Source: CAZLMW01 sp964560875
GTDB lineage: Bacteria > Myxococcota_A > UBA9042
Length of the DNA: 64,000 bases
Direction: 5' to 3'
Assembly (NCBI GenBank): GCA_964560875.1
Contig: CAZLMW010000034.1
Coordinates: 5,944-69,943, forward strand
The translations under genes and the position numbers were made by a program. Positions 42,121 through 53,422 of this stretch are shown piece after piece; position 1 is the stretch's first letter; each line of letters begins with the position of its first letter. Below the pieces are notes generated by a model, which saw only the letters and a program-made list of their open reading frames with translations, was not told the origin of the DNA and made no database searches.

Positions 42121-43758
42121 CTACTCGGCAGGCGCCGGCGCGAGCGCGGGGACCAGGTCGGGCTGAACGAGCTCGCCGGCGAGCGCACAGGTGGCCTGTT
42201 TGGGCGCCGGTTTGAACAACTGCTTGTACGACTTGACGGCGCGCTTGTCCGAGACGTCGGCGAACGCATCCACAAAGCGTGTTCGGGTCTGCTCCTCGCG
42301 GATCGTGAGCACCTGGCTCAAGCGGCCCATCGCCAGCAATGTGTCGACGTTGCCCTGACCGGCTTCTTCCATCTGGATGGCGAACACGCGCAGGCTGTTT
42401 TGTTGCACGAAGAGGTCGTTGAGGGTGCCCAGGACGTCTTGCAGGGCCTTGAGCGGCGGCTGCAGAGCTTGGACGCGCTCGGTCTCGAACAGCGTCGCGA
42501 AGAACGCCATCAGGTAGCGCAGCTTCTTGCCGCGAATACGGAGCTCGTGTAGCGGCTCAACCGGTCCGTCCGGGTCGATGGCGCGGCCATCACGAACCAG
42601 CCCACGCCAGGCCTTCCAGATGCGCGCGCCAGCGACGGCCGCGATCGTCTCAGCAGCGTCGGGATGCTCGGCTACAGCGGGGCAGGGCGAATCCAGAAAA
42701 GCCTGCCAGTCGGCGATCAGCGTCGCATATCGGTCCGAATCGAGGGCGTCGACGATGCGCTCGTAGGCCTGGTCGCGCCGGGCTGCGAGGAAGCTGGCCA
42801 GCCGGTCGAGCGCAGCGGCGGAAAACGGTGGCACGTCGCGCTTGTAGTTGCGCAGCTCCAGCAGCCAGACGTCGAGATCGCGGGCGTCTCCGGTAACCTG
42901 TTGAAGCCAGCGGAATTCATCACGGAATCGCGCCACGACCTCGCTGGGAAAGACCGTCTTGAGGGCGGAAAGCGCCGACCGCGTGCGTCGCACGGCGACC
43001 CGAAAGTCGTGCAGAAACTCCACGTCGACCTGCGCCCGCATCCCCGCCTCGTTTGCGACTATGTGGTCAAGCAGCTGCGAACAGATCGTCTTGAGAGCGC
43101 TGTCCGCGCGCATGCCCGGGTGAATCGCGTAGCGGATCTTGGCGCCGTACCCACCGGGATTCATGCCCGCAGCCCGCAGCGCAGCCTCGTGGAAATCACC
43201 AGCTTCGGTCGCGGCCGGAATCGACGCGACCGCTAGAACCGCTTGGCGAAACGGCTTGTTATGGCCCTTGAGGCGTCGCAGCCCAAGGTACCAGCCCACG
43301 TCGCGCACCGGCCCGTCGGCGCCGATCGCACGTCCGCTCGAGATAGAGCACGCCAGGACCGGCTCATGAACGGCGTCGCAGATGAACAGGTGTTCGCTGT
43401 CCAGCCAGACGTCGGCGAGGCCCATCAGCCGCCGCGGCTCGACCAGTTTGGCGACGCGCGGCAGGACGTCGGCACCAAAGTCCCAACTGAAAGCTGGCAT
43501 CGATGCCAGCCGCGCTTCTTCGACGACGCGTCCGTCTTGACGTCGCACCGCGAGCGCATCGACCCCATTGTCGCGCGCGCCTTCAAGCCTCCATCCGCGG
43601 CGCCATAGACGCCAGTCGAAGGTGTCATAGAGCCTGCACTGGAAAGATTCGCTGCGATGACCGACGACCCGCCCTTCGCCCGCAACGATGGCGAGCGCGG
43701 CGCGCAAATCCGCTTCACTCGCGAAGCTGAACTCCGCGGTGTTTCTGCCTTTGGCCAT
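42121..43758 (-). CDS. CYTH-like/CHAD domain protein
   Basis: A 545-residue cytoplasmic protein. The N-terminal about 190 residues resemble a CYTH domain but lack the ExExK catalytic motif (TAEFSFASEA instead), so it is probably inactive. From about residue 215 to 500 is a CHAD domain: FLHDFRVAVRRTRSALSAL, ARDLDVWLLEL, ELRIRGKKLRYLMAFF. CHAD helices carry conserved His/Arg/Lys and bind polyphosphate in characterised proteins. It lies 15 bp after the histone-like gene in the ppk run, which supports a polyP-binding role. A GGGGA Shine-Dalgarno precedes the ATG. Confidence 0.92.
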   Translation of the reverse strand: MAKGRNTAEFSFASEADLRAALAIVAGEGRVVGHRSESFQCRLYDTFDWRLWRRGWRLEGARDNGVDALAVRRQDGRVVEEARLASMPAFSWDFGADVLPRVAKLVEPRRLMGLADVWLDSEHLFICDAVHEPVLACSISSGRAIGADGPVRDVGWYLGLRRLKGHNKPFRQAVLAVASIPAATEAGDFHEAALRAAGMNPGGYGAKIRYAIHPGMRADSALKTICSQLLDHIVANEAGMRAQVDVEFLHDFRVAVRRTRSALSALKTVFPSEVVARFRDEFRWLQQVTGDARDLDVWLLELRNYKRDVPPFSAAALDRLASFLAARRDQAYERIVDALDSDRYATLIADWQAFLDSPCPAVAEHPDAAETIAAVAGARIWKAWRGLVRDGRAIDPDGPVEPLHELRIRGKKLRYLMAFFATLFETERVQALQPPLKALQDVLGTLNDLFVQQNSLRVFAIQMEEAGQGNVDTLLAMGRLSQVLTIREEQTRTRFVDAFADVSDKRAVKSYKQLFKPAPKQATCALAGELVQPDLVPALAPAPAE

Positions 43759-43773
43759 GCCGATCCCCTGGGG

Positions 43774-44804
43774 CTATTTGCCCTTCTTCGAGGCTTTCTT
43801 CTTGGCCTTCTTGTTCTTGGCCTTCTTGTTCTTGGCCTTCTTGTTCTTGGCCTTCTTGTTCTTGGCCTNNNNNNNNNNNNNNNNNNNNNNNNNNNNNNNN
43901 NNNNNNNNNNNNNNNNNNNNNNNNNNNNNNNNNNNNNNNNNNNNNNNNNNNNNNNNNNNNNNNNNNNNTTCTTGGCCTTCTTGTTCTTGGCCTTCTTGTT
44001 CTTGGCCTTCTTGTTCTTGGCCTTCTTGTTCTTGGCAGCCGCTTTCTTGGCAGCCGCTTTCTTCGACTTCTTCTCTGCAGCCTTCTTCGCCGCCGCTTTC
44101 TTGGCCTTCTTCGCATCAGCCTTCTTGGCAGCCGCTCTCTTGGCCTTCTTCGCTGCAGCCTTCTTCGCAGATGCTTTCTTCGCTGCAGCCTTCTTCGCAG
44201 ATGCTTTCTTCGCAGCGGCCTTCTTCGCAGCCGCCTTCTTCTTGCCGGCGCCCTTTTTCTTCTTCTTCTTGGCGTCGGAACCCCGCGCGTGCAGGTCGGC
44301 CAGGACGTCGGCCGCGCCCGCCTCGATACCATCGGCGGCAGAGTCGGACACGTCATCGCCGAGCTCCGCGACAGCTTCGACCGCCGAAGCAACCGCATCA
44401 ACCGCGCCTTCCACAGCCTCGATGGCCGCGTCGACGGCGTCCGCCAGCACTTCAACGGCGACGTCAACCACCGGGGTCACGGCCTCAGCGGCGCTCTCCA
44501 CGGCGCTCTCCACGGCGTCGACGATCGACTCGGCGGCGCTCGTGGCGGGCTCAGCATCAGTGGCTTCGGGCTCGGCGGCTTCGGGCTCGGCGGCTTCGGC
44601 ATCAGCGGCTTCGGGCTCCGGCAAGAGCGCGACCGCGGCCGCTTGCACGCGTCGGGCGCGCGACTCGGCGAAACCAGGAACGGCGACGATGGAAGCGATG
44701 GACGCGCTGGCCAGCGCCGCGACCGAGTCGATTCCGTGCGCCGCAAGACTCGCAGCACTGGCGGCGCCGAGGCCTTTTACATCGGCCAGAGTTGGGGTGC
44801 TCAT
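43774..44804 (-). CDS. Helix-hairpin-helix plus histone-H1-like Lys/Ala repeat protein (interrupted by assembly gap)
   Basis: One gene crosses the gap at 43869-43968. Upstream the frame reads NKKAK repeats and downstream, in a shifted frame, it reads NKKAK again and ends KKASKKGK with TAG at 43774. Residues 1-52 are a helix-hairpin-helix of the RNA-polymerase-alpha/DUF4332 kind (LADVKGLGAASAASLAAHGI, AVPGFAESRARRVQ). An acidic Ala/Glu/Val segment follows (about 60-170). The rest is a Lys/Ala tail (AAAKKASAKK, then NKKAK pentads), as in bacterial H1-like proteins and AlgP. It should bind DNA or polyanions. An AGGAG Shine-Dalgarno precedes the ATG. It lies 80 bp after ppk. Confidence 0.88.
43799..44028. 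repeat. 15-bp tandem array (NKKAK) containing a 100-N gap
   Basis: Units TTCTTGGCCTTCTTG (plus strand) run at 43799-43858 and 43969-44028, with a 10-base partial unit touching the gap. On the minus strand they encode NKKAK. Joining in register needs 5+15n missing bases, which 100 does not satisfy, so the gap is a placeholder and the tail length is unknown. Confidence 0.9.
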
Positions 44805-44884
44805 AAGTGTCTCCTCGTCGGGTATCGCTGCGGCAGCTCATCGGCCGCGCGCTGTTGGGTTCAAGTCGTTAGCAGACCGCAGGG

Positions 44885-47230
<2,346 letters not shown>

Positions 47231-47377
47231 GCTCCACCTCTCTCAAGTCGCCCGTCGAAGCGGTCGGGATCGGTTGTCTGCGTAGTCAACAGAGCGCTCG
47301 TTGAAGACGCGCACAGGAGCCAATTCGCGCGGGCGGCCACTCTGACACCGGATTCCGTGACGGTAAAGATCCGCTAA

Positions 47378-47395
47378 TGTGACAGTCATGTGACA
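47378..47395. promoter_or_regulatory. PHO-box-like direct repeat between ppk and the CYTH gene
   Basis: TGTGACA occurs twice, at 47378-47384 and 47389-47395, separated by GTCA. This gives an 11-bp period, so the opposite strand reads TGTCACA-TGAC-TGTCACA. PhoB boxes are 7-bp direct repeats of the CTGTCAT type with 4-bp spacers. A weaker half-site (CGTGACG, 47356-47362) is 22 bp away, in phase. It lies 148 bp upstream of the ppk start and 93 bp upstream of the CYTH start. The geometry is seen; PhoB binding is inference. Confidence 0.5.
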
Positions 47396-47488
47396 CGCCC
47401 GCGAAAAGCGTCCTATTTCAGTTGCCTTATGCTAGGTCCCGGCCGCGTTGATGAAACGACGCCTGCGTCAAAAAAACGGAGAAGCGAG

Positions 47489-48112
47489 ATGGCCACTGAA
47501 ACCGAAATGAAGCTCGCGATGGCGCCCGGCACCGGTGACGCGGTAGTCGCCCACCCGATGGTCGCCGCGGTGGCTGTCGGCGAGATGTCGGAAAAACGCC
47601 TGCTCAGCATCTACTTCGACACCGATGACCTGGCGTTGAAGGGCCGCAAAATCGCGCTCCGCGTGCGTCACAAGGGCGGCAAATTCATCCAGACCCTCAA
47701 GACCAAGGGATCTGCGCAGGGCGGTCTGTTCGTGCGCCGCGAGCTCGAATGTGAGGTCGCTGCCGAAGCGGTCGAGATCGACAAGATCGACGACGACGAG
47801 CTGCGCGCGTTCGTTGCAGGCGTCGGTGATCGCCTCGAGCCGGCGTTTGTGACCGACTTCGTGCGCCGCAAGATCGTTGTGCGACCGACCAACGCCAAAG
47901 GCACCGCGGATGTTGAACTCTGCGTCGACGAAGGCGAGGTGCGCGCCCGCGGGCTGTCCGAGCCGCTGCACGAGGTCGAGCTGGAGCTGGTCACCGGCGA
48001 CGTCGACGCCATGCTCCTGTTCGCTGAGCAGCTGCGTGAGCAATTCGGTCTGACACCCGACGACCGCAGCAAGGCGGCGCGCGGCTATGGGCTGTTCACC
48101 GACCCGTCCTGA
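47489..48112 (+). CDS. CYTH-domain inorganic triphosphatase
   Basis: 207 residues from the ATG at 47489, preceded by GGAGA. The frame is open for 33 codons further upstream but that stretch crosses the regulatory repeat. The ExExK signature is at the N-terminus (TETEMKLA). Alternating charged tunnel residues follow: SIYFDTDDLAL, IALRVRHKGG, FIQTLKTKG, RRELECEV and EVELELVTGD. The family hydrolyses triphosphate or related compounds. Unlike the CHAD-linked CYTH-like domain in this locus it keeps the catalytic residues. It diverges from ppk and shares its intergenic region. Confidence 0.92.
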   Translation: MATETEMKLAMAPGTGDAVVAHPMVAAVAVGEMSEKRLLSIYFDTDDLALKGRKIALRVRHKGGKFIQTLKTKGSAQGGLFVRRELECEVAAEAVEIDKIDDDELRAFVAGVGDRLEPAFVTDFVRRKIVVRPTNAKGTADVELCVDEGEVRARGLSEPLHEVELELVTGDVDAMLLFAEQLREQFGLTPDDRSKAARGYGLFTDPS

Positions 48113-48114
48113 TT

Positions 48115-48130
48115 GGGGCGAGCAAGCCCC
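48115..48130. terminator. Short hairpin between convergent CYTH and ppx/gppA genes
   Basis: GGGGC (48115-48119), a six-base loop and GCCCC (48126-48130) form a small stem just after the CYTH stop and before the end of the convergent gene. No T-tract follows, so it would be a weak terminator at best. Confidence 0.3.
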
Positions 48131-48137
48131 CAGAATC

Positions 48138-49691
48138 CTACAGCGCGTCGAGCGTGATGCCGACCTTGGCGAGCCGTTCGGCCTCGATCTCGACGTCACG
48201 ATTGGCCAGCGGATGCTCAGCCAGCCAGTCCGGCGGCATGACCAGGATCAGGTGGCCGCGGCGATAGGCCAGCCGCGTCGACGGTGGTCCCTCGGGGTTG
48301 CGCGACCGACAGAGCACAACCGCGATTCGCAGCAATGCGGTCAAATGCAACGCGCGTTTTCGATACGCTTCGGGCAGCACCTCGAAGTTTTCCATCCGTA
48401 GCTTGCGTCGATGGCCCGCTACGAGCGCCGCGATCAGCCGTTGTTCACCGTGGGAGAAGCCGGCCAGTTCACAATTGGCGATCAAGTAGGCGCCGTGTTT
48501 GTGGTGGCTCGAGTACGTCAGGGCCAGCCCCACCTCGTGAAGGCGCGCCGCCCAACCGAGTCGCTTGCGGTCTTTGACAGCGTCCAATCCAAGCGGCTCG
48601 GCGACATGGTCAAAGAGCGCGAGAGCCGTCGTTTCGACACGCTCAGCATGACCGCGATCGACACCAAAACGCTTGCAGGCGCCCTCGACCGCAGCATCGC
48701 GCACGTCTTCGTCGCGCATTCGACCCAGGAGATCCGACAGCACGCCCTCGCGCAATGCGCCGTGACTGCGCTCCATCGTCTCGATGCCGAGCTCTTCGAT
48801 CACCGCAGCGAGGATGGCCACGCCGCCGGCGAGCACCTGTCGTCGCTCTTCGGGCATCCCTTTGAGCTCGAGACCGCCGACCGACCCGGCTTCAATCATG
48901 CGTTTTCGGAGCCGGCGCACGACCTTGGCAGTGATCGTGCCGTCCGACCAACCTTCGGCCTTGCTGATCTCGCTGATGGCGCCGATCGTGCCCGAAGATC
49001 CGAAGCACTCCAGCCAGCCGAGCTTGCGATAAGGCCTCGCGATCGGCTCGAGCTTGCGGGCCGCGTCGAGGGTCGCCCGCTTGAAAGCACCCTTGGTCAG
49101 CGCGCCGTCGCCGAAATAACGCATCGAGTACGAAACACAGCCCATGTAGAGCGAATCGACAGCGATCGGGACGTTGCCATCGCCGATGACGCACTCGGTC
49201 GATCCGCCGCCGATATCGATTACGAGCCGGCGGCCGCCAACGGCGCGGTCATGCGCGACACCGAGATAGATGAGACGGGCTTCCTCGCGACCGGAGATGG
49301 TCTCGACTTCGTGGCCGAGAGCCGCGCTCGCCTTGCGTGCGAACGCCCGTGAATTGCGCGCCCGGCGCATCGTGTTTGTGCCGACGGCGCGCACCTGGGT
49401 TTTGCCCAGGCCTTCGAGGCGTTCGCGAAACCGCGCCAGGCAAGCAAGCGCCCGCTCCACCGCGTCATCCGTCAGCTTCTTGTCGCCATCGAGGCCGGCC
49501 GCCAAGCGCACAGGCTCCTTCAGCCGGTCGATGACAACGGGGACGCCCGCTTCGACCCGCCCGATGACCATATGAAAGCTGTTGCTGCCCATGTCGATGG
49601 CGGCGACGGCCTGGCCTTCTGCCACCGCTGGCTCCGCGGGGTCGAGGCCCTCAACGGCCGCATCAGCTTCGGTCGTGGAGTCGCTTGGCAT
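48138..49691 (-). CDS. ppx: Exopolyphosphatase/guanosine pentaphosphatase (Ppx/GppA family)
   Basis: 517 residues from the ATG at 49691; the frame stays open upstream but that stretch overlaps the next gene. After a short acidic leader come the ASKHA phosphate-binding motifs AIDMGSNSFHMVIGR and VIDIGGGSTE, and FGSSGTIGAI. The C-terminal 180 residues are an HD-like helical domain (AARLHEVGLALTYSSHHKHGAYLI), giving the long two-part form of Ppx/GppA. It removes terminal phosphate from polyP or pppGpp. Position next to ppk and CYTH favours polyP, but sequence alone does not separate Ppx from GppA. Confidence 0.92.
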   Translation of the reverse strand: MPSDSTTEADAAVEGLDPAEPAVAEGQAVAAIDMGSNSFHMVIGRVEAGVPVVIDRLKEPVRLAAGLDGDKKLTDDAVERALACLARFRERLEGLGKTQVRAVGTNTMRRARNSRAFARKASAALGHEVETISGREEARLIYLGVAHDRAVGGRRLVIDIGGGSTECVIGDGNVPIAVDSLYMGCVSYSMRYFGDGALTKGAFKRATLDAARKLEPIARPYRKLGWLECFGSSGTIGAISEISKAEGWSDGTITAKVVRRLRKRMIEAGSVGGLELKGMPEERRQVLAGGVAILAAVIEELGIETMERSHGALREGVLSDLLGRMRDEDVRDAAVEGACKRFGVDRGHAERVETTALALFDHVAEPLGLDAVKDRKRLGWAARLHEVGLALTYSSHHKHGAYLIANCELAGFSHGEQRLIAALVAGHRRKLRMENFEVLPEAYRKRALHLTALLRIAVVLCRSRNPEGPPSTRLAYRRGHLILVMPPDWLAEHPLANRDVEIEAERLAKVGITLDAL

Positions 49692-49723
49692 GGGTTCATC
49701 CGCTAGAGGTTTGGGAGCGCCGG

Positions 49724-50155
49724 TCAGCCGGCCTTGGCCATGAGGTTGCCGAGAGTGACCCGCCAGTACACCCAGATCAGGTGAAAGACGGCGAAGATGC
49801 CCAACGTCAGCCAAGCGAAGAGCGGGCGGCCATGGGCGCCTTCGAGGATGGACCAGCCGATGCCGATTGTCGCGGTGGCCGACCAGATGATCTTGAGGTT
49901 GAGCATCGGGATGAACCCCTTGGCGTCGGCGTTGCGGCCGATCAGGGACTCGATTCCGATGCCGAAGAGCGCCGCTGCGACGAGCCGCGCCGTGATCGGG
50001 TCAACCGCTTGCCAGCCGACCGATTCGAGCACGAGAACCGGCGCGAAAAAGAGCGGCAGGGCAAACAGGATGTCGGCCCAAAAGTGCACGACGAACCAGC
50101 CGCGAAGCGCCTTGGGGACCACGTCGTGATCGCTTGTGTTGGACTGGGCGGACAT
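49724..50155 (-). CDS. Small four-helix membrane protein
   Basis: 143 residues from the ATG at 50155, behind a GGAG Shine-Dalgarno. Four hydrophobic segments are visible: FVVHFWADILFALPLFFAPVLV, TARLVAAALFGIGIESL, LKIIWSATATIGIGWSIL and LFAWLTLGIFAVFHLIWVYW. It is not assigned to a family. It lies between the propeller lipoprotein and ppx/gppA. Confidence 0.82.
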   Translation of the reverse strand: MSAQSNTSDHDVVPKALRGWFVVHFWADILFALPLFFAPVLVLESVGWQAVDPITARLVAAALFGIGIESLIGRNADAKGFIPMLNLKIIWSATATIGIGWSILEGAHGRPLFAWLTLGIFAVFHLIWVYWRVTLGNLMAKAG

Positions 50156-50180
50156 GGCGTCTCCGGATGCGCGGGCGTTG

Positions 50181-51275
50181 CTACGGTTTGGGGACGTCGG
50201 CGCCGAAAACGACGATCGACCCGTCATGGTCGTCGCGAAGGGTGGTGATGTTACCGCCCACAGACCAAACGCGCCCGCTGGGATCGACCGCGATGGCGTG
50301 CAGGGCGTGATCGGTTCCCGTGCTGTACTCGGTCCACGCCGTTCCGTCCCATGACGCGGTGTAGCCGTCCCAGCCGCTGATCCACACGGGATGCTTGGCG
50401 CCGGTCCAGACGCCCTGCAGCGCGGCCGGCGTGTTTTCGCCGATGTCGACGGACGCCCACTTGCCACCGGTGCGATGGATCAGCTGCCCCTGGCCAAACC
50501 CGCCGACAGCCCACACATCGTCAGCGCCGCGCCCGTTGAGGGTGAACAGCACGACCCCGACAAGGCCGCTGTCCTCCTTGGACCAGCTCGCGCCGTCGTA
50601 GTGCAGCACGGTTGCACCATCGCCGACGACGTACACGTTGTCCTTCGCGGTCCCCCACACTTTGAACAGGCTTTGCACGGTGGTTCCCACGACTTTGTCG
50701 ACGTCCACGCGCTCCCAGCTCTTGCCGTCGAAATGCAGCAACACGCGCTTGGCTTGCTTCAGCGTCTTGGGAGCGCGTTGCCAGGGCCCGCCGACGCCCC
50801 ACAGGTCGTCCTTTGCTGTTCCCCAGGCACCAAACAACGTCGCGCCGGGGAGCTTGCTGTCGTGCACCGTCCACGTCGCCTCGTCGTACATCGCGATGGC
50901 GCCGGACTCGCCGACCACAACAACCGTCTCACCACCGGGCTTGTCGATCCCGTGCACCCACCACAGCTGCTGCTTGACCGGCGGATCGAGCCGCTTCCAT
51001 GCCTTGCCATCGAAACGGAGCGCGACCGACCGATGCTTCTCTCCGCCGACGACCCAGGTCGAGTTCGCACCGCACCACACGGACAGGAAAGCCCCGTCAG
51101 CGAACGCTTTGTCGACGACCTTCCACCCTTTCTGCAGCTCGCCGCCAACGGCCACATCCTGGCCCGATGTATCGGCCTTGTCGGAGGTGCCCGCAGCGTC
51201 GTCACCGTCATCGGAGCATCCAACTGTCCCGATGGCTACGCTTGCAGCCAAGCCGAGAAGCAGAACTGGACGCAT
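50181..51275 (-). CDS. Beta-propeller-like lipoprotein
   Basis: 364 residues from the ATG at 51275 (MRPVLLLG); the frame is open 44 codons upstream without a signal. The lipobox GTVGC is near residue 20, followed by an acidic Asp/Thr linker. The rest is repeats of about 45 residues with the pattern VWGTAKDDLWGVGG ... LLHFDGKSWERVD, seen as SVWCGANSTWVVGG, AWGTAKDDLWGVGG, VWGTAKDNVYVVGD and VWTGAKHPVWISG. This gives a six- or seven-blade propeller. Such surface proteins are common in Myxococcota; the ligand is unknown. Confidence 0.85.
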   Translation of the reverse strand: MRPVLLLGLAASVAIGTVGCSDDGDDAAGTSDKADTSGQDVAVGGELQKGWKVVDKAFADGAFLSVWCGANSTWVVGGEKHRSVALRFDGKAWKRLDPPVKQQLWWVHGIDKPGGETVVVVGESGAIAMYDEATWTVHDSKLPGATLFGAWGTAKDDLWGVGGPWQRAPKTLKQAKRVLLHFDGKSWERVDVDKVVGTTVQSLFKVWGTAKDNVYVVGDGATVLHYDGASWSKEDSGLVGVVLFTLNGRGADDVWAVGGFGQGQLIHRTGGKWASVDIGENTPAALQGVWTGAKHPVWISGWDGYTASWDGTAWTEYSTGTDHALHAIAVDPSGRVWSVGGNITTLRDDHDGSIVVFGADVPKP

Positions 51276-51364
51276 GATCCATTTCAAAGAAACCGGGCGC
51301 CGGGGAGAGACGATCTTGTTTTCGCGCGCGCACGCGAGGGCAGCGTCCAGGTCGAAGTAGCGGT

Positions 51365-52159
51365 TCACGTCGAGAATCCTCCATCCACAGCAATGGTCTG
51401 CCCACAAATGTAGGCACCGTCACGTGACGCGAGGAAAACGACCGTGGCCGCGACCTCGCTGGCGGTTCCGAGGCGCTTGAGCGGGATGTTCACGAGCGCG
51501 GCGTCGATCCACTCGTTATCGAGACCGTCCCCGTCGTCCGCCTTGTCGTGCAAACGATGCATCATGCCCGCGTCGATGGCGCCGACGGCGACGGCGTTGG
51601 CCCGGATTCCAAAGCGACCTTCTTCCCGGGCGACCGCGCGGACCAACGCTTCCATCGCGGCCTTGGGGGCAGTGGACAGGACGTCCCGCGGCACATGGCG
51701 ACGATTGGCGGCCGACGTGATCGCCACAATCGACCCTCCGTTGACGCGGAGCGCGGGCAGGGCGGCACGCACCACGTGAAAGAAGCCGTCCGCTTCGACG
51801 CGCATCGCTCGGATCCAATCTGCGGGCTCGAGCTGACTTACGTAGCGCTGTACGACGAGCGGACCGGCGCTGAAGACCACGGTGTGCAGCCCGCCCAACT
51901 CCTCCGCAGCCTGCACCGCGGCGACCACACTGTCGCGGTCCGTTGCATCAACCTGGACGGCGATCGCACGCTGGCCGACCTCTTGGACGGCTTCAACAAC
52001 TCGATCCGCGGCTTGGACGTTGCTGCGATACGTCACGACGACGTCCGATCCTTGCTGCGCCAGGCGTTGGCAGACCGCTGCGCCGATACCGCCGCTTCCG
52101 CCGACAACCAGCGCGGCTCCCGGCAGGAATCGATCAGTTGATAGATTTAAATCGTTCAT
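51365..52159 (-). CDS. Short-chain dehydrogenase/reductase lacking the usual catalytic Tyr
   Basis: A 264-residue NAD(P)-binding protein of the SDR family. The cofactor loop is GGSGGIG near residues 20-26, and FSAGP replaces the usual NNAG. The Ser of the catalytic triad is present (AITSAANRR), but the YxxxK motif reads STAPK: the Lys is kept and the Tyr is replaced by Ser. The C-terminus keeps AVAVGAIDAGM and the family ending (FLASRDGAYICGQTIAVDGG). It starts 3 bp after the Rieske oxygenase stop, so they are probably co-translated. It could be a specialised or inactive SDR. Confidence 0.88.
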   Translation of the reverse strand: MNDLNLSTDRFLPGAALVVGGSGGIGAAVCQRLAQQGSDVVVTYRSNVQAADRVVEAVQEVGQRAIAVQVDATDRDSVVAAVQAAEELGGLHTVVFSAGPLVVQRYVSQLEPADWIRAMRVEADGFFHVVRAALPALRVNGGSIVAITSAANRRHVPRDVLSTAPKAAMEALVRAVAREEGRFGIRANAVAVGAIDAGMMHRLHDKADDGDGLDNEWIDAALVNIPLKRLGTASEVAATVVFLASRDGAYICGQTIAVDGGFST

Positions 52160-52162
52160 CGG

Positions 52163-53326
52163 TCAGCCCGGCGCGTCGTTGCCGTGCAACGTTGTCGAAG
52201 CGACATGGTGAGCCCCGCTTTGGCGCGCAGACCTTAAGACGGCCGCATAATCGCTCGCGAGCAATCGGTGAAAATGCTGCTCGGCGACCTCGAGACGGGG
52301 AACGTACCGGCCGCGCGTATACCCGGGCGATGCCTTGCCTTGTTGGACGCGCTCACAGAGGGCGGCGTCTTCGTCCTGGATCTGTTCACTCTGCGCCAAC
52401 GCGTCCTCGAGCAGGTCCGGATCGGTGAACTCGGGCGGTTCGGCAAAGAAGTAGTCGAAGATCACGCGAATCCGGTTCCGCTCGACCGGCTCGATGATGT
52501 TGATGTCCATCATGTCGCCGTAGCGATTGATGCAAAGTGTCGGGTACAGCCACGCGTAGAACGCGTCGCCCGCGATGCGCGAATTGGCAGCCGCGGTGTC
52601 GGACGTGCGCCCGTGGGATCGCTGCACGGAGAAGGTCGAGTACGTTGTCGTCGTGTACGCCGCCGGATCCAGCTCGCCGTCGAGGCCCGGATGCGCGATC
52701 TCGATGTGGTAGCCGCCGTCGAGGTAGTTATCGATGAAGACCTTCCAGTCGCAGTCGACGAAGAATTCGCGACGCACGTGGAAATGCAGGTCGCGCCAGC
52801 CCATTGCGTCGGTCATGGCGAGCAAATCGGCAGGGAGGGGACCCGTGGGCGGACCATCACCCAGCCAAACGAATACGTAGCGCCCCCAGATCGTCACCGG
52901 AATCTCGTGCAACCCAAAACGGCCGCGATCGAAGCCACGGATTCCCGCGATTTGCCGCGCGAAATGCAGCCCGCCGTCGAGCCGATATGTCCACCCGTGG
53001 TAGGGGCACTGCACCGCATCGACGCAGCCCCGACCATCGAGCAAGCGCGCCGCGTGATGCCTGCACACGTTCCAGAACCCGCGCACGACCCCGTCAGCGC
53101 CCCGCACGAGGAGCCACGGCATATCCAACATGCCGCCGGCGAGGTAATCGCCCGTCTCGGTGAAGAAATCGATCGGCGCCGCGCAGATCCAATTGCGGCG
53201 CAGTACGGCGTTTCGGTCGAGGTCGTTGAAGCGCGGGTCGGTGTACCACTGCGACGGCGGCAGCCAGGCGTCCTCGATCGGGACGCGGGGGTCGTATTGC
53301 AGCACCAAATCGCGCAACGATGCCAT
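52163..53326 (-). CDS. Rieske non-heme iron oxygenase, alpha subunit
   Basis: 387 residues from the ATG at 53326. The Rieske [2Fe-2S] site is Cys88-x-His90 and Cys107-x2-His110 (VCRHHAARLL ... CPYHGWTYRLDGG). The mononuclear iron site is in DNYLDGGYHIEIAHPG, with His207 and His212. Overall it resembles the choline/glycine-betaine/carnitine monooxygenase branch, in which substrate is oxygenated using electrons from a reductase. No reductase is adjacent. The only close partner is the coupled SDR, which may oxidise the product. The substrate is not assigned. Confidence 0.93.
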   Translation of the reverse strand: MASLRDLVLQYDPRVPIEDAWLPPSQWYTDPRFNDLDRNAVLRRNWICAAPIDFFTETGDYLAGGMLDMPWLLVRGADGVVRGFWNVCRHHAARLLDGRGCVDAVQCPYHGWTYRLDGGLHFARQIAGIRGFDRGRFGLHEIPVTIWGRYVFVWLGDGPPTGPLPADLLAMTDAMGWRDLHFHVRREFFVDCDWKVFIDNYLDGGYHIEIAHPGLDGELDPAAYTTTTYSTFSVQRSHGRTSDTAAANSRIAGDAFYAWLYPTLCINRYGDMMDINIIEPVERNRIRVIFDYFFAEPPEFTDPDLLEDALAQSEQIQDEDAALCERVQQGKASPGYTRGRYVPRLEVAEQHFHRLLASDYAAVLRSARQSGAHHVASTTLHGNDAPG

Positions 53327-53422
53327 CGCGCAAGTTTGGCATAGATCGGCCGGCGATCTCACCCGTACCAGCAGGTGGGGCGCCCAGCCGAAGACATGGC
53401 CGCTGCCGAAGTGGGGGAAGAC

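Noticed and set aside
43799..44028. CRISPR-like array
   Set aside because: 15-bp coding repeats without spacers, in frame with a Lys/Ala protein tail.
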